Assembly (NCBI GenBank): GCA_012520645.1
Contig: JAAYNV010000066.1
Coordinates: forward strand, 1 to 64,000
Length of the DNA stretch: 64,000 nucleotides
Direction: 5' to 3'
Source: Clostridiales bacterium
GTDB lineage: Bacteria; Bacillota; Clostridia; Lachnospirales; Lachnospiraceae
The notes below the pieces were generated by a model that had not been told where the DNA came from, did not search any database, and saw only the letters and a list, made by a program, of their open reading frames with translations. This document shows, one piece after another, positions 1 through 8,924 of this stretch (its first letter is position 1; each line of letters opens with the position of its first letter). The position numbers and the translations under genes are program-made.

Positions 1-212
1 CCTTCTGCTCTCGGTCTTGCCAATGCCGGAACAATGACACCCTCTTTTTCAATACTCTGCATCAACTCAAAAAGTGCCATATCATTTTCTACCTTAAAGG
101 GATGCCCCTCAAAGTCGTGTAAATCCGCAATAGGAACCAGCTTTATATCTGTTTCAGCCTTTTCACTATAGTCTTGTTGCGAACAAGAATACAATTCTTC
201 TTTTTTCTTCAT
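1..212 (-). CDS. ParB/Spo0J-like nuclease-domain protein (5' part only)
   Basis: About 70 N-terminal residues are visible; the rest lies beyond the left edge. The start is the ATG at 210-212, preceded on the minus strand by the ribosome site ACGGAGGTAA. The stretch reading IKLVPIADLHDFEGHPFKV, followed by a segment ending in GVIVPALARP, is the usual opening of the ParB/Spo0J N-terminal domain. This domain is found in chromosome partition proteins and, very commonly in Clostridia, in conjugative elements. The gene points away from rlmD and is separated from it by a minus-strand terminator and about 190 noncoding bases. Next to the rlmD 3' end this suggests an element gene rather than chromosomal parB (inference). 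The catalytic or CTP-binding part cannot be judged from this fragment. Confidence 0.75.
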   Translation of the reverse strand, partial: MKKKEELYSCSQQDYSEKAETDIKLVPIADLHDFEGHPFKVENDMALFELMQSIEKEGVIVPALARPRAE

Positions 213-260
213 AAAATTAATTACCTCCGTTAAAATATCATTTGTCAGTTATCATCTGCC

Positions 261-310
261 AAAAAAGAAAGAGCCGCTTATTTCCAAAATCACTTGAAAA
301 TAAGCGGCTC
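261..310 (-). terminator. Rho-independent terminator, minus strand
   Basis: A near-perfect stem has arms GAGCCGCTTATTT (271-283) and AAATAAGCGGCTC (298-310). On the minus strand it is followed by TTTCTTTTTT (261-270). It would stop transcription arriving from rlmD before the ParB-like gene. Confidence 0.8.
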
Positions 311-501
311 AGACCACTTTGTTACCTTATTGAACTGTTAGTTATTATTGATGAAATATGAACGATAGATTTTTGTGTTTCCGAACTACACCCTCACAAC
401 CACTTGGACGTTTACTCCACTGGAAATTGCCTTTTTCTTCTCTTTTCGGTCACTTTGTGAGAACAGGATATGTCGCTCAAAGTGCCTAAATTCAAGGAGT
501 T
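311..501. other. Noncoding stretch between rlmD and the ParB-like gene, probable element end
   Basis: No open frame here has a ribosome site or recognisable product. It lies directly beyond the rlmD stop codon and before the terminator that precedes the ParB-like gene, so it may be the terminal sequence of an integrated element. The second element end and any direct repeat are not in the window. Confidence 0.35.
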
Positions 502-1977
502 TCAGGTATTTTTCCTTTGGAGCAGTGTCACGCACTCGACATGTGCCGCTCCAGGAAACATATCCACAGCAGTTCCCCGCTCCACCACATATCCATGTTC
601 TAAAAATACCTCCAAGTCTCTGGCAAGGCTTGTTGGCTTACAGGAAATATAAACGATCCGCTCTACACCATAGCGGATGATCTTGTCCAACGCTTTCGGG
701 TGGATGCCGTCTCTTGGCGGGTCCAAAATGATCAGATCCGGCTTTTCCTCAATGTCATCAAGTACCTTCAGCACATCCCCTGCAATAAACTCACAATTGG
801 TAAGCCCATTCAGCTCGGCGTTTTTCTTCGCTGCTTCTACAGCTTCCTCTACAATTTCCACACCGATGACCTTTCTGGCCACGGGTGCCATCATCTGTGC
901 GATGGTGCCGGTTCCGCTGTACAGATCATATATAACCTTGTCCGGCTTGCCATTGGCTCCCGCACCGACCTCTCCAATGTATTCCCTTGCTTTCTGATAA
1001 AGTACCTCTGCCCCGAGACTGTTGGTCTGGAAAAAGGAAAACTCAGAAATTTTGAATTTTAATCCTAAAAGCTCTTCATAAAAATAATCCTGACCATACA
1101 GTATAATTGTTTCGTCGCTCTTTACCACATCCGCCACGGAATCATTTTTCGTATGTAGAATGCCGACAATTTTTCCATCCAGCTTTCCGCATCCCACTTC
1201 TTTGTTCTCTTCATCCTCTCCCGCACCTGCAAAACTCTGTACACCTTCTGCCTGATTATCTTGTAATGCCAGAAGTCTTTCTACCAGACCGGAAAGTTCA
1301 ACCTCCTCCTGTGTCGTTGTGACTAGCGCAATCAGAATCTCCCCTGTCTTTCTTGCCTTTCTGACTAACAGATGCCTCAAATAGCCCGTATGCCGCAGCC
1401 TGTGATAAAAAGAGGTGTTCCTCTCCTGAAAATAAGTCAGTACACAATCCAGAATTTTCCGGTAATCCTCGTCCACAATCTGACATTGCTTCACAGTCAC
1501 GATATCATAAAAGCTGCCCCGTTTGTGCATACCAAGCGCAAGCGGACCGTCCTTTACTTCATCGCCAAAGGAAAACTCCATCTTATTGCGGTAACCAAAC
1601 TGTACCGGACTCGGCGTAATCGGTTCAAAAATCTCTTCCATTCCTTTTTCCTGCTTTTCAAGCACCGGTGCTAACAGCCGTCTTACCTGTGCTTCCTTTA
1701 ATTTCAGCTGCTCTTCATACGGAAGAGTCTGATAGCTGCAGCCACCACAACTTCCAAAATGCGGACAGGGGCTTTCGACTTCCAAAGGAGATTTTTCCAC
1801 CACCTGAAGAAGCCGACCTTCTGCCTTTCCTTTTCTGACTTTATTGATTCCAAAGGATACCTTCTGTCCCGGCAGGGAATTCTTTACCACACAGTTTCCT
1901 TCCTCACACTTCACAATTCCTTTATTCGGGAAATCCACTCTTTCAACGATTCCCTCTAATACCTGTCCTTTTTTCAT
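502..1977 (-). CDS. rlmD: 23S rRNA (uracil-5-)-methyltransferase RlmD/RlmCD
   Basis: SAM-dependent enzyme that makes 5-methyluridine in 23S rRNA. An N-terminal TRAM domain (about residues 1-60) is followed by the 4Fe-4S cysteine cluster CPHFGSCGGCSYQ. The C-terminal Rossmann methyltransferase domain has DLYSGTGT for SAM, LDPPRDG, and the nucleophilic Cys in VYISCKP. The protein is about 491 residues, slightly long because of a charged low-complexity insert near the middle (around GAGEDEENKE). The start MKKGQ (1977) is preferred because GGAG lies upstream; ATG 1989 also works. Firmicute members often modify two positions (RlmCD), so the target uridines are not settled by sequence. The intact 3' end borders a probable mobile element. 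Confidence 0.95.
   Translation of the reverse strand: MKKGQVLEGIVERVDFPNKGIVKCEEGNCVVKNSLPGQKVSFGINKVRKGKAEGRLLQVVEKSPLEVESPCPHFGSCGGCSYQTLPYEEQLKLKEAQVRRLLAPVLEKQEKGMEEIFEPITPSPVQFGYRNKMEFSFGDEVKDGPLALGMHKRGSFYDIVTVKQCQIVDEDYRKILDCVLTYFQERNTSFYHRLRHTGYLRHLLVRKARKTGEILIALVTTTQEEVELSGLVERLLALQDNQAEGVQSFAGAGEDEENKEVGCGKLDGKIVGILHTKNDSVADVVKSDETIILYGQDYFYEELLGLKFKISEFSFFQTNSLGAEVLYQKAREYIGEVGAGANGKPDKVIYDLYSGTGTIAQMMAPVARKVIGVEIVEEAVEAAKKNAELNGLTNCEFIAGDVLKVLDDIEEKPDLIILDPPRDGIHPKALDKIIRYGVERIVYISCKPTSLARDLEVFLEHGYVVERGTAVDMFPGAAHVECVTLLQRKNT
521..543. other. Possible integration (att) site at the rlmD 3' end
   Basis: These bases encode the conserved C-terminal motif HVECVTLL of rlmD. The 3' end of this gene family (rum/rlmD) is a known target of integrative elements in Firmicutes. 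The gene stays intact here, as expected when an element carries a copy of the gene end. The exact crossover cannot be defined without the other junction. Confidence 0.3.
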
Positions 1978-2070
1978 CTTCTTCTCCATTTCTATCCATG
2001 TATCAGAAATTCCTATCGTATAAAAAGCGGGATGCAAACTTACCCGCATCCCGCCTTTTCACATTTTACA

Positions 2071-2373
2071 TTAAACTTCTTCTGCCGGTGCTTCCGGTTT
2101 TTCTGTCTTATCTTCTTTTAAAGCAGCCGGCTCTTCATCCTCAAAAAATTCATCCTCGTCTTCGTCGAATTCATCTTCAAAATCATCTTCGAAATCCTCC
2201 AGATAATCCGGTCTTAAATAACGGTAAACTGCATATGCAATACCTGCGATTGCTGCAATCGCTCCGATTACGGCAAATACCCAGAGTACGGTATTGTCCT
2301 TTTTCTTTTCTTCCTTTTTACCAAGTAATTCATTGAGTTTTGCCATATTGATAATTTCTTCCAGTCTGTTCAT
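2071..2373 (-). CDS. Small membrane protein with acidic cytoplasmic tail
   Basis: A 100-residue protein of unknown function. An N-terminal amphipathic stretch (MNRLEEIINMAKLNELLGKK) precedes one hydrophobic segment at roughly residues 30-52, then a very acidic run of Asp, Glu and Phe (about 58-80) and a Lys/Pro/Glu tail. The start at 2373 is chosen because GGAAGG sits about 10 bases upstream; a GTG nine bases earlier lacks spacing. It lies between pcrA and rlmD and has its own extended -10 promoter and a leader of about 150 bases. No catalytic motif is visible. It could anchor or recruit a basic partner (inference only). Confidence 0.7.
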   Translation of the reverse strand: MNRLEEIINMAKLNELLGKKEEKKKDNTVLWVFAVIGAIAAIAGIAYAVYRYLRPDYLEDFEDDFEDEFDEDEDEFFEDEEPAALKEDKTEKPEAPAEEV

Positions 2374-2529
2374 ATGAGTCACCCTTCCTTTTTACATTAA
2401 TCGTTCCGGCCGGTTTCCTTTTAGCACACGCGGGGGAAGCCGCTTCGCTCGCCATACGAAACGCAGCACATCTGACCGGACAGGTCTGACATCTGTGTTC
2501 CGTTTCGCCTGACTCTGCCCTTTCCGAGT
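2374..2529 (-). other. Structured 5' leader of the acidic membrane protein gene
   Basis: Between the promoter and the start codon are about 150 bases with nested inverted repeats. CGAAACG (2457-2463) pairs with CGTTTCG (2501-2507), with CACA/TGTG and GACC/GGTC inside. A second small repeat GAAGC/GCTTC lies near 2437-2447. It does not match any riboswitch class I can recognise. Confidence 0.4.
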
Positions 2530-2535
2530 ATTATA
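2530..2535 (-). promoter_or_regulatory. Extended -10 promoter of the acidic membrane protein gene
   Basis: On the minus strand the sequence reads TGGTATAAT, an extended -10 element (TGnTATAAT). No good -35 is visible 17 bases upstream, as is common with extended -10 promoters. Confidence 0.5.
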
Positions 2536-2604
2536 CCACTATTGGCTTATTTTTACTATAAAATTAATCTAAAAAATGTCTGCCTCTATTGCATGACAAT
2601 AATG

Positions 2605-5106
2605 TCATACCTTCTTTAGTTTTGCAAAAGCAGCATACATAACTTTATTACCGGCTGTGTCGAAATTTACGGTGACCTGATAGTCTCTTGGTCCCTCTTC
2701 GATTTTTAGGACAGTGCCCTCACCATATTTGATATGACGGACACGGTCACCTTCGGCATATTCCAGACTGCCGCCTGCAGCCGGGACACCTTTGCTGACT
2801 CCGGCGAGACCGGACAACGCACCGGCTCCGTCCTGGGCTTTGGATAAAAACGGTTTATTCTGTAAAGAGGTCCTTTTGGGTGTGACAACGGCTTTGGGCT
2901 TTGGCATAGCAGCTCCCGGTACTCTGGTCGCTCCCAGACCATTTCCCAATGTGGAAACCGTAGTCATTCCCGGTCTCGCTTTACGGAAAAATTCTTCCCC
3001 GGACATTCCGCTCTGCGTTGTCTGTTCAAAAGCCTCTGCCTCTTCCTGCAGACGGTTCAGCTTCTCCTTGTCAAAAATACCGGTGGACACTCCAAGACCG
3101 AACGGTTTCGCCTTGAAATGACTTCTTTCATAAGAATCCTCCGCATAGTCATCAAAATCTTTATGCCGGATTCCCGGTACCTTCTGATCCAGCAGATTTG
3201 CCGGAATCTCCTTGACAAAACGACTGACCGGATTGTACTGTGTCTCACCGCGAATCATCCGGCTTCTGGCACAGGTAATCGTCAGATCTTCCTTGGCACG
3301 GGTAATTCCCACATAAGCCAGACGTCTCTCTTCCTCCACCTCTGCCGGATCGTCGGAGGTAATCGTCATATAGCTTGGGAACACACCGTCCTCCATCCCT
3401 GCCAGATACACATGCGGAAATTCCAGACCCTTTGCACTGTGAAGAGTCATTAAAAGTACCTTGTTATCATCCTCATTGACACCGTCAATATCCGCAACCA
3501 GTGCCACTTCTTCCAGAAATTCACTTAATGTCGGCTCATCATGGGTTTCCTCGTAAGTCACAATCTTACTGATCAACTCGTCGATATTTTCAATACGACT
3601 CTCCGCATCTTCTTCATCCGCTGCTTCAAGCTGCGTGATATAGCCTGTCGTCTCCAATACATCCTTTATCAGCTCTTCCAGACTATAATATTCCAGTTTA
3701 CTACGGAAGGTCTGAATCATCGTTACAAACGGGGTAAGCTTCGCTACGCCCTTTCCGATCGTCATAATCTGGTCTGCTTCCCGAAGCGCATCATAGAAGC
3801 TGATATTCCTCTCGTCCGCATAGTCCTGTACTCTTGCAAGCGTCGTCGCCCCAATGCCTCTCTTTGGCACATTGATGATACGTTTAACTGCCACATCATC
3901 CCGTCCGTTATCAATCGTCTTCAAATATGCCAATAAATCCTTGATTTCCCGTCTGGCATAGAAGTTGGTTCCACCCACTACATCATAAGGTATGCCGGCC
4001 ACCACAAAACGTTCCTCCATCACACGCGCCTGGGCATTGGTACGGAACAGAATCGCACAGTCATGATAATCGGCAATCAGCTCCCGCTTCTTTTTCGCAA
4101 TATCCTCCACCACATACTGCGCCTCGTCATAGGCACTGTCAAACTGCTTAAAATGCAGAAGGGACCCCTCTCCATGATCCGTCCAGAGTGCCTTATCCTT
4201 CCGCCCTACATTGTTACGGATCACTGCATTGGCCGCATCCAGCACATTCTGGGTGGAACGGTAATTCTGCTCCAGCTTAATGACCCTTGCCTCCGGATAG
4301 ACCTTTTCAAAATCCAGAATGTTACGGATATTGGCACCGCGGAACTTATAGATGGACTGGTCATCATCACCCACCACGCACAGATTCCGGTACTTTGCCG
4401 CCAGCAGACGGATCAGTTCAAACTGTGCCGTATTGGTATCCTGATACTCATCCACCATAATATATCGAAACCTCTCCTGATAAGAGTCAAGCACATCCGG
4501 ACATGCCTTAAAGAGTTCCACCGTCTTGACGATCAGATCATCAAAATCAAGGGCATTGCTCTTTTTTAATGCCAGCTGGTATTCCCTGTAGGCTCCTGCA
4601 ATTCTCTGCTTTGTAAAATCCCCTGCTGCCTGCATCTCATATTCAAGCGGTGAAATGAGTTCATCCTTGGCAGAGGAAATGGCCCCCAGGATCGTCCGTT
4701 CCTTTAACATTTTGGTGTCGATCTGAAGCTTCTTACAGACCTCCTTCATAACCGTCTTCTGGTCATCCGTATCGTAGATCGTGAAATTATTATCATACCC
4801 CAGCCTGTCGATATAGCGTCTTAAAATCCGCACGCAGGTGGAATGGAAGGTCGATACCCAGATACTGTCTGCCCCAAATCCCACAATGTCATCCACTCTC
4901 TCCCGCATCTCTCCGGCTGCTTTATTGGTAAAGGTAATCGCCATAATGTTCCATGGATTCACACTGCACTGGTCAATCAAATAAGCCACTCTATGTGTCA
5001 GTACTCTGGTCTTTCCCGATCCCGCACCTGCCAGAATCAGGACCGGTCCCTCCGTCTGAAAGACCGCCTCCTTCTGCTTTTCATTCAAAGTATCATAAAT
5101 ACTCAT
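2605..5106 (-). CDS. pcrA: ATP-dependent DNA helicase PcrA (UvrD/Rep family)
   Basis: SF1A 3'-5' helicase for nucleotide-excision repair, replication restart and removal of recombinase filaments. Motifs in order: MSIYDTLNEKQKEAV (Q-motif region), Walker A GAGSGKT, IMVDEYQDTN (motif II), VGDDDQSIYKFRGA (motif III), QNYRST (motif IV), MTLHSAKGLEFPHVY (motif V) and EERRLAYVGITRA (motif VI). The C-terminus has the PcrA-type Tudor-like domain (GDRVRHIKYGEGTV). Length is about 833 residues, usual being 720-780; the excess is a Gly/Ala/Lys-rich linker before the C-terminal domain. The start at 5106 has GGAGG six bases upstream; earlier in-frame codons are unlikely. The DMT permease gene ends 35 bases upstream. 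Confidence 0.97.
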   Translation of the reverse strand: MSIYDTLNEKQKEAVFQTEGPVLILAGAGSGKTRVLTHRVAYLIDQCSVNPWNIMAITFTNKAAGEMRERVDDIVGFGADSIWVSTFHSTCVRILRRYIDRLGYDNNFTIYDTDDQKTVMKEVCKKLQIDTKMLKERTILGAISSAKDELISPLEYEMQAAGDFTKQRIAGAYREYQLALKKSNALDFDDLIVKTVELFKACPDVLDSYQERFRYIMVDEYQDTNTAQFELIRLLAAKYRNLCVVGDDDQSIYKFRGANIRNILDFEKVYPEARVIKLEQNYRSTQNVLDAANAVIRNNVGRKDKALWTDHGEGSLLHFKQFDSAYDEAQYVVEDIAKKKRELIADYHDCAILFRTNAQARVMEERFVVAGIPYDVVGGTNFYARREIKDLLAYLKTIDNGRDDVAVKRIINVPKRGIGATTLARVQDYADERNISFYDALREADQIMTIGKGVAKLTPFVTMIQTFRSKLEYYSLEELIKDVLETTGYITQLEAADEEDAESRIENIDELISKIVTYEETHDEPTLSEFLEEVALVADIDGVNEDDNKVLLMTLHSAKGLEFPHVYLAGMEDGVFPSYMTITSDDPAEVEEERRLAYVGITRAKEDLTITCARSRMIRGETQYNPVSRFVKEIPANLLDQKVPGIRHKDFDDYAEDSYERSHFKAKPFGLGVSTGIFDKEKLNRLQEEAEAFEQTTQSGMSGEEFFRKARPGMTTVSTLGNGLGATRVPGAAMPKPKAVVTPKRTSLQNKPFLSKAQDGAGALSGLAGVSKGVPAAGGSLEYAEGDRVRHIKYGEGTVLKIEEGPRDYQVTVNFDTAGNKVMYAAFAKLKKV

Positions 5107-5141
5107 AAAATTCCTCCGCCTTTCTAATTCCGTTCCTTTCA

Positions 5142-6074
5142 TTACATCACGCCTATCACAATACCGGCGACAATCACACATGCACAAAACAGCTTATAGC
5201 CCACATTTTTTTCTTTGAAAATGAACTTTCCTGCCAGAATCGTCACCACACAGCCCGACTGTTTAATTAATGTCATGACCGTAATACGACTTTCCGGCAT
5301 ACCGTTTGCTAAAAACAATGCCTTGTCTGCAATAATAAACAACAGACTCAAAATCCAGATCCAGTAATTCTTTACTGCTCCCTTCCAGTCCACTTTTGTC
5401 CGGCTGCACAGCAGATAAGCTGCATACATGAGCATCAGAAACAGCATATACCAGAACTGAAGCTGGGAACTGTTCAGCTCCCGCATCAGCAGCTTGTCCA
5501 TCAAGCCCGAAAAAGCATTAAGCAGACAGGAGGCAAACGCAAACACAATATAGATAATCTCTACTCCCTCTGTGACATGCGTTTTCAGATTTTCTTCCCC
5601 ATCTGCCGCCTTTCCAGCCTCTCCTGCCTGCCCGCTGGCAATGACTCTTTTAAGCTGTCTTCTTGCCAGAAATCCCGGCTTATATTTTAGCAGCAACAGC
5701 CCTGATGCCGCAAACAAAAGACCGACTATCTGAGCTGTGGACAGTACCTCATGAAGCACAAGGGTCCCAAGCAGAGTTGCAAACAGCACTCTGGAAAGAT
5801 CCAGCACACCATACAGACTGATCGGCATCTTATGAATTGCCTTGAAACTGCATATCCATGCCAGAAAAATAACAAAGGACTTTAATGCAATATACATAAG
5901 CTGTCTGCCATTTACCCCTATTGCCTGTTTATACTGTGGTGTTACCATAAGGAAACCAATCAGGGTATAAAAAAACAGTACCTCCATAACGGAACTTTTC
6001 TGCAGTGATTTCTTTTTTACAATCTCCCTGACGCCCTTTAATATACCGTAAATCAGAACCAAAAACATCCACAT
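5142..6074 (-). CDS. DMT-superfamily (EamA-type) permease
   Basis: A 310-residue integral membrane protein with about ten hydrophobic segments arranged as two EamA-like halves. A hydrophilic loop lies near residues 138-165 (charged, ending KTHVTEGVE). Such permeases export or import small metabolites; the substrate cannot be read from sequence. The second half ends with MTLIKQSGCVVTILAGKFIFKE, typical of the paired-repeat architecture. Ribosome site TAAGGA lies about 12 bases before the ATG. It may be co-transcribed with pcrA, 35 bases downstream. Specific substrate: unknown. Confidence 0.85.
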   Translation of the reverse strand: MWMFLVLIYGILKGVREIVKKKSLQKSSVMEVLFFYTLIGFLMVTPQYKQAIGVNGRQLMYIALKSFVIFLAWICSFKAIHKMPISLYGVLDLSRVLFATLLGTLVLHEVLSTAQIVGLLFAASGLLLLKYKPGFLARRQLKRVIASGQAGEAGKAADGEENLKTHVTEGVEIIYIVFAFASCLLNAFSGLMDKLLMRELNSSQLQFWYMLFLMLMYAAYLLCSRTKVDWKGAVKNYWIWILSLLFIIADKALFLANGMPESRITVMTLIKQSGCVVTILAGKFIFKEKNVGYKLFCACVIVAGIVIGVM

Positions 6075-6225
6075 CTGTCTATCATCCTTACTGAATTCAT
6101 ACCTTATCCATTATACGGAATCTCTACCGCTTGTCAACGAAACTCCTATTCATTTTACACCAATCCGGCGCTTCTGTCATATATTAAATCAGTATCTTAT
6201 CATCCGTACTTTTTAGGAGGCCATT

Positions 6226-7248
6226 ATGAAAAAGAAACTGACTGCGTTACTAATGACCCTCTTGCTGTTCTCCACCCTGTTTGCAGGCTGCGGACAGACA
6301 GACGGGCACACTGCATCCGAAAAAAAGGAGGGCAGCCAGAAAATCGTTCTCAATGAAGTTGCCCACAGTATTTTTTATGCTCCCATGTATGTGGCGATCG
6401 AGGAAGGCTATTTTGAAGAAGAAGGACTGGATGTCACACTGGTGACCGGTTTTGGCGCCGACAAGACTATGACAGCCCTGTTGTCCGGTGAAGCCGACAT
6501 TGGCTTTATGGGAAGCGAATCCACCGTCTATACCTATCTGGAGGGTGCACAAGACTATGTGGTAAACTTTGCCCAGTTAACACAGCGTGCCGGAAACTTT
6601 TTAGTCTCCAGAGAGCCGGTCGATCACTTTTCCTGGGATATGTTAAAAGGCTCAACAGTCCTTGGTGGAAGAAAAGGCGGCATGCCCCAGATGGTATTTG
6701 AATGCATTCTGAAGAAAAACAGTATTGATCCTGCCACCGATCTGACCATCGACCAGAGCATTGACTTTGGTTCTACTGCTGCAGCCTTTTCCGGCGGCAA
6801 TGCAGATTTTACAGTGGAATTCGAACCACACGCAACCGCTCTGGAAGCCAAGGGTGACGGTTATGTCGTAGCCTCTCTGGGCGAATCCTCCGGTTATGTT
6901 CCTTATACGGCATTCAGTGCACGTAAGAGCTTTATCGAAGAAAATCCGGATACCATTCAGGCATTCACCAATGCACTGCAAAAGGGTATGGACTATGTCA
7001 ACCTTCATTCCCCGGAAGAAATTGCCAAATGTATCTCTCCGCAGTTTCCGGAAACGGATCTGGATACCCTGACAAAGATCGTGACCCGCTATTACGACCA
7101 GGATACCTGGAAGGGCGACCTGATTTTTGAAGAAAAGAGCTTTGTCCTGCTTTTAAACATTCTTGAAGAAGCCGGTGAACTGGAGAAACGAGTTGACTAT
7201 AACGCTTTAGTTGATACCTCCTTTGCCGAAAAAGCTGCCGGGAAGTAA
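6226..7248 (+). CDS. ABC substrate-binding lipoprotein, SsuA/THI5/NMT1-like
   Basis: A type II lipoprotein signal peptide with lipobox LFAGC gives a mature protein of about 320 residues tethered outside the membrane. The fold signature EGYFEEEGLDVTLV, then ADKTMTALLSGEADIGFMG, is typical of the family that binds sulfonates, nitrate, taurine, riboflavin or thiamine precursors (HMP-type). The ligand is not determinable here. AGGAGG lies seven bases before the ATG. No permease or ATPase gene is adjacent: the next gene is convergent and belongs to another family. It ends at a strong terminator, so it is transcribed alone. It would need a transporter encoded elsewhere. Confidence 0.9.
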   Translation: MKKKLTALLMTLLLFSTLFAGCGQTDGHTASEKKEGSQKIVLNEVAHSIFYAPMYVAIEEGYFEEEGLDVTLVTGFGADKTMTALLSGEADIGFMGSESTVYTYLEGAQDYVVNFAQLTQRAGNFLVSREPVDHFSWDMLKGSTVLGGRKGGMPQMVFECILKKNSIDPATDLTIDQSIDFGSTAAAFSGGNADFTVEFEPHATALEAKGDGYVVASLGESSGYVPYTAFSARKSFIEENPDTIQAFTNALQKGMDYVNLHSPEEIAKCISPQFPETDLDTLTKIVTRYYDQDTWKGDLIFEEKSFVLLLNILEEAGELEKRVDYNALVDTSFAEKAAGK

Positions 7249-7301
7249 GGCTCTATATAAAATCTATTAAAAACTTTTTTATTTTGCCATAATACAAATC
7301 A

Positions 7302-7354
7302 GGGCAGGAATGATGCACCCTTCTTCTGCATCGTTCCTGCCCCTTGTTCTTTTT
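7302..7354 (+). terminator. Terminator of the orphan binding-protein gene
   Basis: The stem GGGCAGGAA-GATGCA pairs with TGCATC-TTCCTGCCC around the loop at about 7318-7327, and is followed by TTGTTCTTTTT. It lies between convergent genes. Confidence 0.85.
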
Positions 7355-7394
7355 ATCCGGATGCTCTCCTGCACGCAGCAATACAGACATCCTC

Positions 7395-8801
7395 CTATTG
7401 ATTTTTTATGCGCTTCAAATATTCCTTCGTCTCTGCAGCCGCCACGCCGCTTAATGCAAGAAGTGCCACGAGATTCGGAAATGCCATCAGCGCATTGCAG
7501 ATATCCGCAATCGTCCAAACTGCAGAAACGGTCATAAACGGACCGATAAATACCGCCAGAATATAAAGCCAGCGGAAAGTCTTCACAACACCCTGTTTTC
7601 CTCCGGAAAGATATTCCAGACACCGTTCGCTGTAATAATCCCATCCGAGAATGGTGGTAAAGGCAAAAAAGATCAGGCAAAGCATCAGAATAAAACCGGA
7701 CACCTCCGAAGAGAACGGAAGTCCTCTGCTGAATGCCTCTGTTGTAACAGCAACACCTTCCAGACCAATATTCCAGGTACCGGTAATCACGATGGAAAGA
7801 CCTGTCATCGTACAAACGATAATCGTATCAATAAAAGTACCTGTCATGGATACCAGTCCCTGTCTTACCGGTTCCTTTGTCTGTGCAGCTGCTGCCGCGA
7901 TCGGTGCGCTTCCAAGACCCGCTTCATTCGAAAAAATTCCTCTTGCGATTCCCTTCTGCATGGCAAGCATCACAGCTCCCATGGCACCTCCCGCCGCCGC
8001 ACGCATACCGAATGCCGAGCTTACGATTTCTACAAATGCTGCCGGAACCGCTGAAATATTCATCACCAGAATAACCAGGCAGGTGGCAATATAAATCACT
8101 GCCATAAACGGAACGATAATCTGTGACACACTGGCAATTCTTCTAATCCCTCCAATAACCACCAGACCGACACATACGGTCAGGACAAGACCTGCAATGA
8201 CCACCGTCCAGGAGTACTGTCTTCCAAATAACTCCACACTCCAGGCATTTTTCGGATCAAAGAAATTATTGACCGCAGAAGCGATACCATTCACCTGCGT
8301 AAAGGTTCCGATTCCAAACAGTCCCACCATAGTTCCAAACACGCAAAACAGTTTTGCCAGCCACTTCCAATTCTTACCCATACCATTTTCTATGTAATAG
8401 AACGGTCCGCCAAGTGCATGCCCGTTTTCATCTACCACACGATATTTGACTGCCAACAGTCCCTCCGCATATTTGGTTGCCATTCCAAAGAAAGCTGCTA
8501 CCCACATCCAGAACAGTGCTCCCGGTCCGCCGACTACCAGCGCAGTCGCTACTCCGACGATATTTCCTGTACCGATCGTCGCGGAAAGTGCGGTGCAGAG
8601 TGCTCCGAAACTGCTGACCTCTCCTTCTCCGCCTTCTTCATTTTTGACCATATATTTCAATGCCCTGCCCAACTGGCGGACCTGAAGCCCCTTCAGCCGG
8701 ATGGTCAGAAAGATTCCGGTTGAAAGGATTAAAACAATCAATGGAATTCCCCAAAGGAAGTCATCCACACTCACTAAAATTTTGTCAATCTGCTGTAACA
8801 T
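7395..8801 (-). CDS. agcS: Amino acid carrier, AGCS family (Na+:alanine/glycine symporter)
   Basis: A 468-residue polytopic protein with about 11 membrane segments. The signature GGPGALFWMWVAAFFGMATK near residue 90 and GIARGIFSNEAGLGSAPIAA in the middle are diagnostic of the AGCS family (AlsT/AgcS), which takes up Ala or Gly with Na+ or H+. GAGGAGG precedes the ATG by nine bases. The roughly 280-base leader contains a glycine riboswitch and a terminator, so glycine is the probable regulated, and likely transported, substrate (established association plus inference). The gene stands alone; downstream is the terminator shared with the convergent gene. Confidence 0.93.
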   Translation of the reverse strand: MLQQIDKILVSVDDFLWGIPLIVLILSTGIFLTIRLKGLQVRQLGRALKYMVKNEEGGEGEVSSFGALCTALSATIGTGNIVGVATALVVGGPGALFWMWVAAFFGMATKYAEGLLAVKYRVVDENGHALGGPFYYIENGMGKNWKWLAKLFCVFGTMVGLFGIGTFTQVNGIASAVNNFFDPKNAWSVELFGRQYSWTVVIAGLVLTVCVGLVVIGGIRRIASVSQIIVPFMAVIYIATCLVILVMNISAVPAAFVEIVSSAFGMRAAAGGAMGAVMLAMQKGIARGIFSNEAGLGSAPIAAAAAQTKEPVRQGLVSMTGTFIDTIIVCTMTGLSIVITGTWNIGLEGVAVTTEAFSRGLPFSSEVSGFILMLCLIFFAFTTILGWDYYSERCLEYLSGGKQGVVKTFRWLYILAVFIGPFMTVSAVWTIADICNALMAFPNLVALLALSGVAAAETKEYLKRIKNQ

Positions 8802-8878
8802 CTGTTACATCCTCCTCTTTTTCTTTTATTCCTGCTTTTTTCAAGACCACTTAGAATAGTCTCCCGCAAGATACGCAT

Positions 8879-8907
8879 AAAAAATAGAGCTGATATCCTA
8901 TCAGCCC
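8879..8907 (-). terminator. Attenuator terminator of the glycine riboswitch
   Basis: On the minus strand GGGCTGATA-GGA-TATCAGCTC is followed by TATTTTTT. It lies between the glycine aptamer and the symporter start, so it is the likely expression platform. Confidence 0.85.
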
Positions 8908-8924
8908 TCCAAAGAGTCGAGCAA

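Noticed and set aside
2430..2510. Signal recognition particle RNA or 6S RNA in the gap before the acidic protein
   Set aside because: The conserved SRP tetraloop block and the 6S open-promoter bubble are not present; kept only as an unclassified structured leader.
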